Shown piece after piece: positions 61,732 to 64,000 of a stretch of 64,000 nt of DNA. The notes beneath the pieces are model-generated. The model searched no databases and was not told the DNA's origin. It was given only the letters and a program-made list of their open reading frames with translations. The position numbers and the translations under genes were made by a program. Each line of letters opens with the position of its first letter. The stretch's first letter is position 1. The DNA comes from Hirudo medicinalis (lineage: Eukaryota; Annelida; Clitellata; Hirudinida; Hirudinidae): the NCBI GenBank assembly GCA_011800805.1, contig MPNW01000135.1, positions 36,530-100,529 on the forward strand. The letters run 5' to 3'.

Positions 61732-63068
61732 TGTTTGTTTCAATATGTCGTTTATAATAAAATAATCAAGTTATAAGATTAACATTGAAATATAGTAATT
61801 ATTATTTTATTAGTCATTGACTAATATGTAGTATGCAGGTACGTTAACAGTGCATTGATAGGCAGACAATATTTAGAATTTTAATCTAATTACGAATAAT
61901 TACAAAAAATGCATTAGCATCATCCTCTTTTGACGTTCAAATCTTTTGACTTAAATATTTGACGTAATACATTGCAATATATCGTTATGACACGACATTC
62001 GTGCAATTATTTCACTGATATTACATTAAACTTAGGTAATTCAACTTCTGAAGAATTATTCGGTAAACAAAATTAAAATAATTTCTATTTAAAACAAATG
62101 TTGAACGCTCACTTTGAGTTTCTTAATGCAGATTGATGTTTAAATTAATGAATTGATGATATGTCTTAGATTTGTTGCACTGCGTCACCTCCACTCTAAA
62201 TGTTTGAGTACATGCATATCTTAATTAATTAAAAAGATAACAATTAATTCTGACAAAATGATACATAAATCTTATTGGGTGTAGAATATGTTAAGATATA
62301 TAAAAATATATCCTTGATATTTCATGTAAATATCCCTAAAATAATTCTAACATTTTCTGATTTCTTCCAAATAGATGACTTCTCTAAATTTAAAGAATTT
62401 AAAAATTCCAATTATATAAATGTAGTTCATTTATATAGAGCTACACGCATAGCGTTAGAGGCGCTTTTTATTAACCATTTATGTAGCGCTCCTTCCCAAG
62501 GGCGCTTGCGGCAGTGCAGGGTGGGTTTCGAACAGCCTGCATGACTGTCGAACGTGACTTTCAGGTTCATTATTTCATTAGCACAACAATTTTTTTCAAA
62601 TTATATTTTTAATTTACTAAAAAAATTACAGATTAGTCGCATCTAAACTTTATTTAGATTTCACCTGCTCTGATTGTCAACAATTGACAGCAGGTATGTT
62701 GCAATAATTCGGTGGTCTGAAAGCTAGCAAGTTATCCAAATTGGTTTATTGATTAACCATTCAGTTTACAAGGTGGAGGTGTTACTTGCTAATACCGTGC
62801 TTAAGCAATATTCCCGTTAACTTTTTTTTTATCTTAACGCACCCTCGAATGACTATTTACTGAATAGGCCTGTCAATCCGAGCCAATTGTTTCTATGGGA
62901 TTGTATATGGGATTTTCTGAGATGGGATAAGATATCTGGAAATGTCCGGGAACCCGTGGCATAACTGAGATCACATAAGTGGGATGTTGTTTTTGCTAAG
63001 TGCCATCCTCTTGACCTTAGAAACACACTAAACTCAGCAATCATATAACATAGTTTTGAAATACTTAA
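61732..63068. other. AT-rich spacer with one SINE
   Basis: Apart from the SINE at 62421-62552, no feature is supported. The right part may include the 3' end of a minus-strand transcript. Confidence 0.4.
62421..62552 (-). mobile_element. tRNA-derived SINE copy
   Basis: Same family. The two tail units are present, one reading GCGCTACATAAATGG, but the head is deleted just past GTTCGAAACCC. Confidence 0.65.
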
Positions 63069-63300
63069 TCATATATCCAATATAAACAAAAGTAAAATCA
63101 TTAAAATACATGTTTTTATTACGACGTCTGCGTCTAGCCTGTACTGCTGTAAGAGCCCTGGAAAGGAGAGCTTTCTAAATTAAGTGGTTGGCCCAACATC
63201 CTAATAGGATCATTGGACGTCTGCTTAAATGCTTCGTAACTTTAGTTATTAGTAAGTGATTAACACTTACAGAAAGCAGACTCATCGCCGCTGGAAATAT
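63069..63300 (-). CDS. Probable last two exons of a gene continuing beyond the window
   Basis: Exon 63300-63271 lies between a TTTTGACAG acceptor and a strong CT|GTAAGTG donor and reads DISSGDESAF. It joins in phase 1 to 63157-63069 (after TTTCCAG), reading WLLQQYRLDADVVIKT to a TGA. In another phase the same exons would read MSLLSGSYSSTG and stop earlier, just before an AATAAA at 63113-63118. The upstream exons would lie past 64000. No family recognised. Confidence 0.3.
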
Positions 63301-64000
63301 CTGTCAAAATAAACAGAATTGGAGTCCAAAATTCAGCCGATCAGAAATGAAGAGGCGCATTGGTTGGTAATTTTACACCCGATGGGACAAAGATTTGGAT
63401 ATAAATTAAAATAAATAAAGGGATAAGATATTTTATCAAGAACGTCTGACGTAAATGTCAATTTGCACTGAATTTGCCTGTCATTTCACTAACAAATTTG
63501 ACCACATATATTATCTTAATTAGATTTGATTAGATTTGCATTAATGTTGAGATGCAATGTCTATTTTTATTAAAATCAAACAATGGGGCTTACAAGAGTA
63601 TCCAGCATGCATCCTCTGAACAAGTTGGGGAAAGATAAACTCAGTGGCAAAAATAAAATCTGACACCTGAGAAAAAGAAGCTTTGATGGTCTTTCAAGGT
63701 CCATCTGCCAAAAAGGGTGAAGATTTCCATCCTTATCCTTTGGAGTGATGGATGTCGCAATTTGAACTCATTTTCAATAAAAATGAAAATTGAACGATAC
63801 TTTCTTGTCACTTTGACTCTACTGATTATTAAGACAAATTAGACTGACAATTTTTGTCAACTGACAATGATTAACTGACAACTAAAAAAATGAACTATGT
63901 CAGCAAGTTTGAGATAATTTATGACCTCTCCCTAACCCTTGTCAACAACTGTCAAACTTCCAAAGACTATCAAAATTATGTAAGAAAAAAACGATAACAA
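63301..64000. other. Right edge, nothing recognised
   Basis: AT-rich sequence, possibly intronic to the minus-strand gene whose last exons are proposed at 63069-63300. Confidence 0.35.

Overview
This is an animal (metazoan) nuclear genome window. Its genes are split by GT-AG introns whose phases match at nearly every junction I could check. The encoded proteins are clear metazoan orthologues (ZEB/zfh-1, SDHC, GABP-alpha, LARGE, fibrillarin, DDX47). The intergenic DNA is AT-rich and full of ATC/ATT microsatellites, tRNA-derived SINEs, degraded LINEs and a hAT transposon. The domain make-up suggests an invertebrate, possibly a lophotrochozoan, but I cannot name the species. There is no operon, CRISPR array or phage content. 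Exon models below were built by eye from ORFs, splice sites and phase matching.

Layout: 1-4.7 kb is microsatellite-rich upstream DNA with a promoter-like patch near 1.85-1.96 kb. 4.7-9.9 kb (+) is a ZEB/zfh-1 zinc-finger homeobox repressor with one apparent frameshift. 12.0-14.5 kb (-) is a long unrecognised protein, also with one frame break. 15.2-18.9 kb (-) is a CaMKIV-like kinase-fold gene that has lost all its catalytic motifs. It lies head-to-head with SDHC (19.4-21.4 kb, +). 22.5-27.3 kb (-) is GABP-alpha (OST, PNT and ETS domains). 27.3-32.7 kb is repeat-rich and holds weak exons of an unrecognised gene. 32.7-33.6 kb (+) is a small C2H2 zinc-finger gene. 35.3-47.6 kb (+) is a LARGE-type glycosyltransferase whose large introns carry a dead LINE and a complete 782-bp hAT element with an exact 8-bp target duplication. 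48.4-53.1 kb (-) holds two tandem fibrillarin genes with identical intron phases. 53.6-54.7 kb is a retroelement remnant. 55.1-59.8 kb (+) is DDX47. 60.6-61.7 kb (-) is a short secreted, basic protein. The right end holds a SINE and the probable 3' end of a gene that continues past 64 kb.

Functionally, the two fibrillarins (box C/D snoRNP methyltransferase) and DDX47 (nucleolar pre-rRNA processing helicase) form a divergent ribosome-biogenesis cluster at 48-60 kb. GABP-alpha, a classical activator of nuclear genes for mitochondria, lies about 1.1 kb from SDHC (complex II membrane anchor), 3' end to 3' end. The observations most worth following are the fully degenerate CaMKIV-like pseudokinase, the LARGE protein with a damaged first catalytic motif but an intact second one, the fibrillarin duplication, the SINE/LINE shared 3' tail, and the small secreted protein. 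I found no evidence of an entirely new kind of genetic system.
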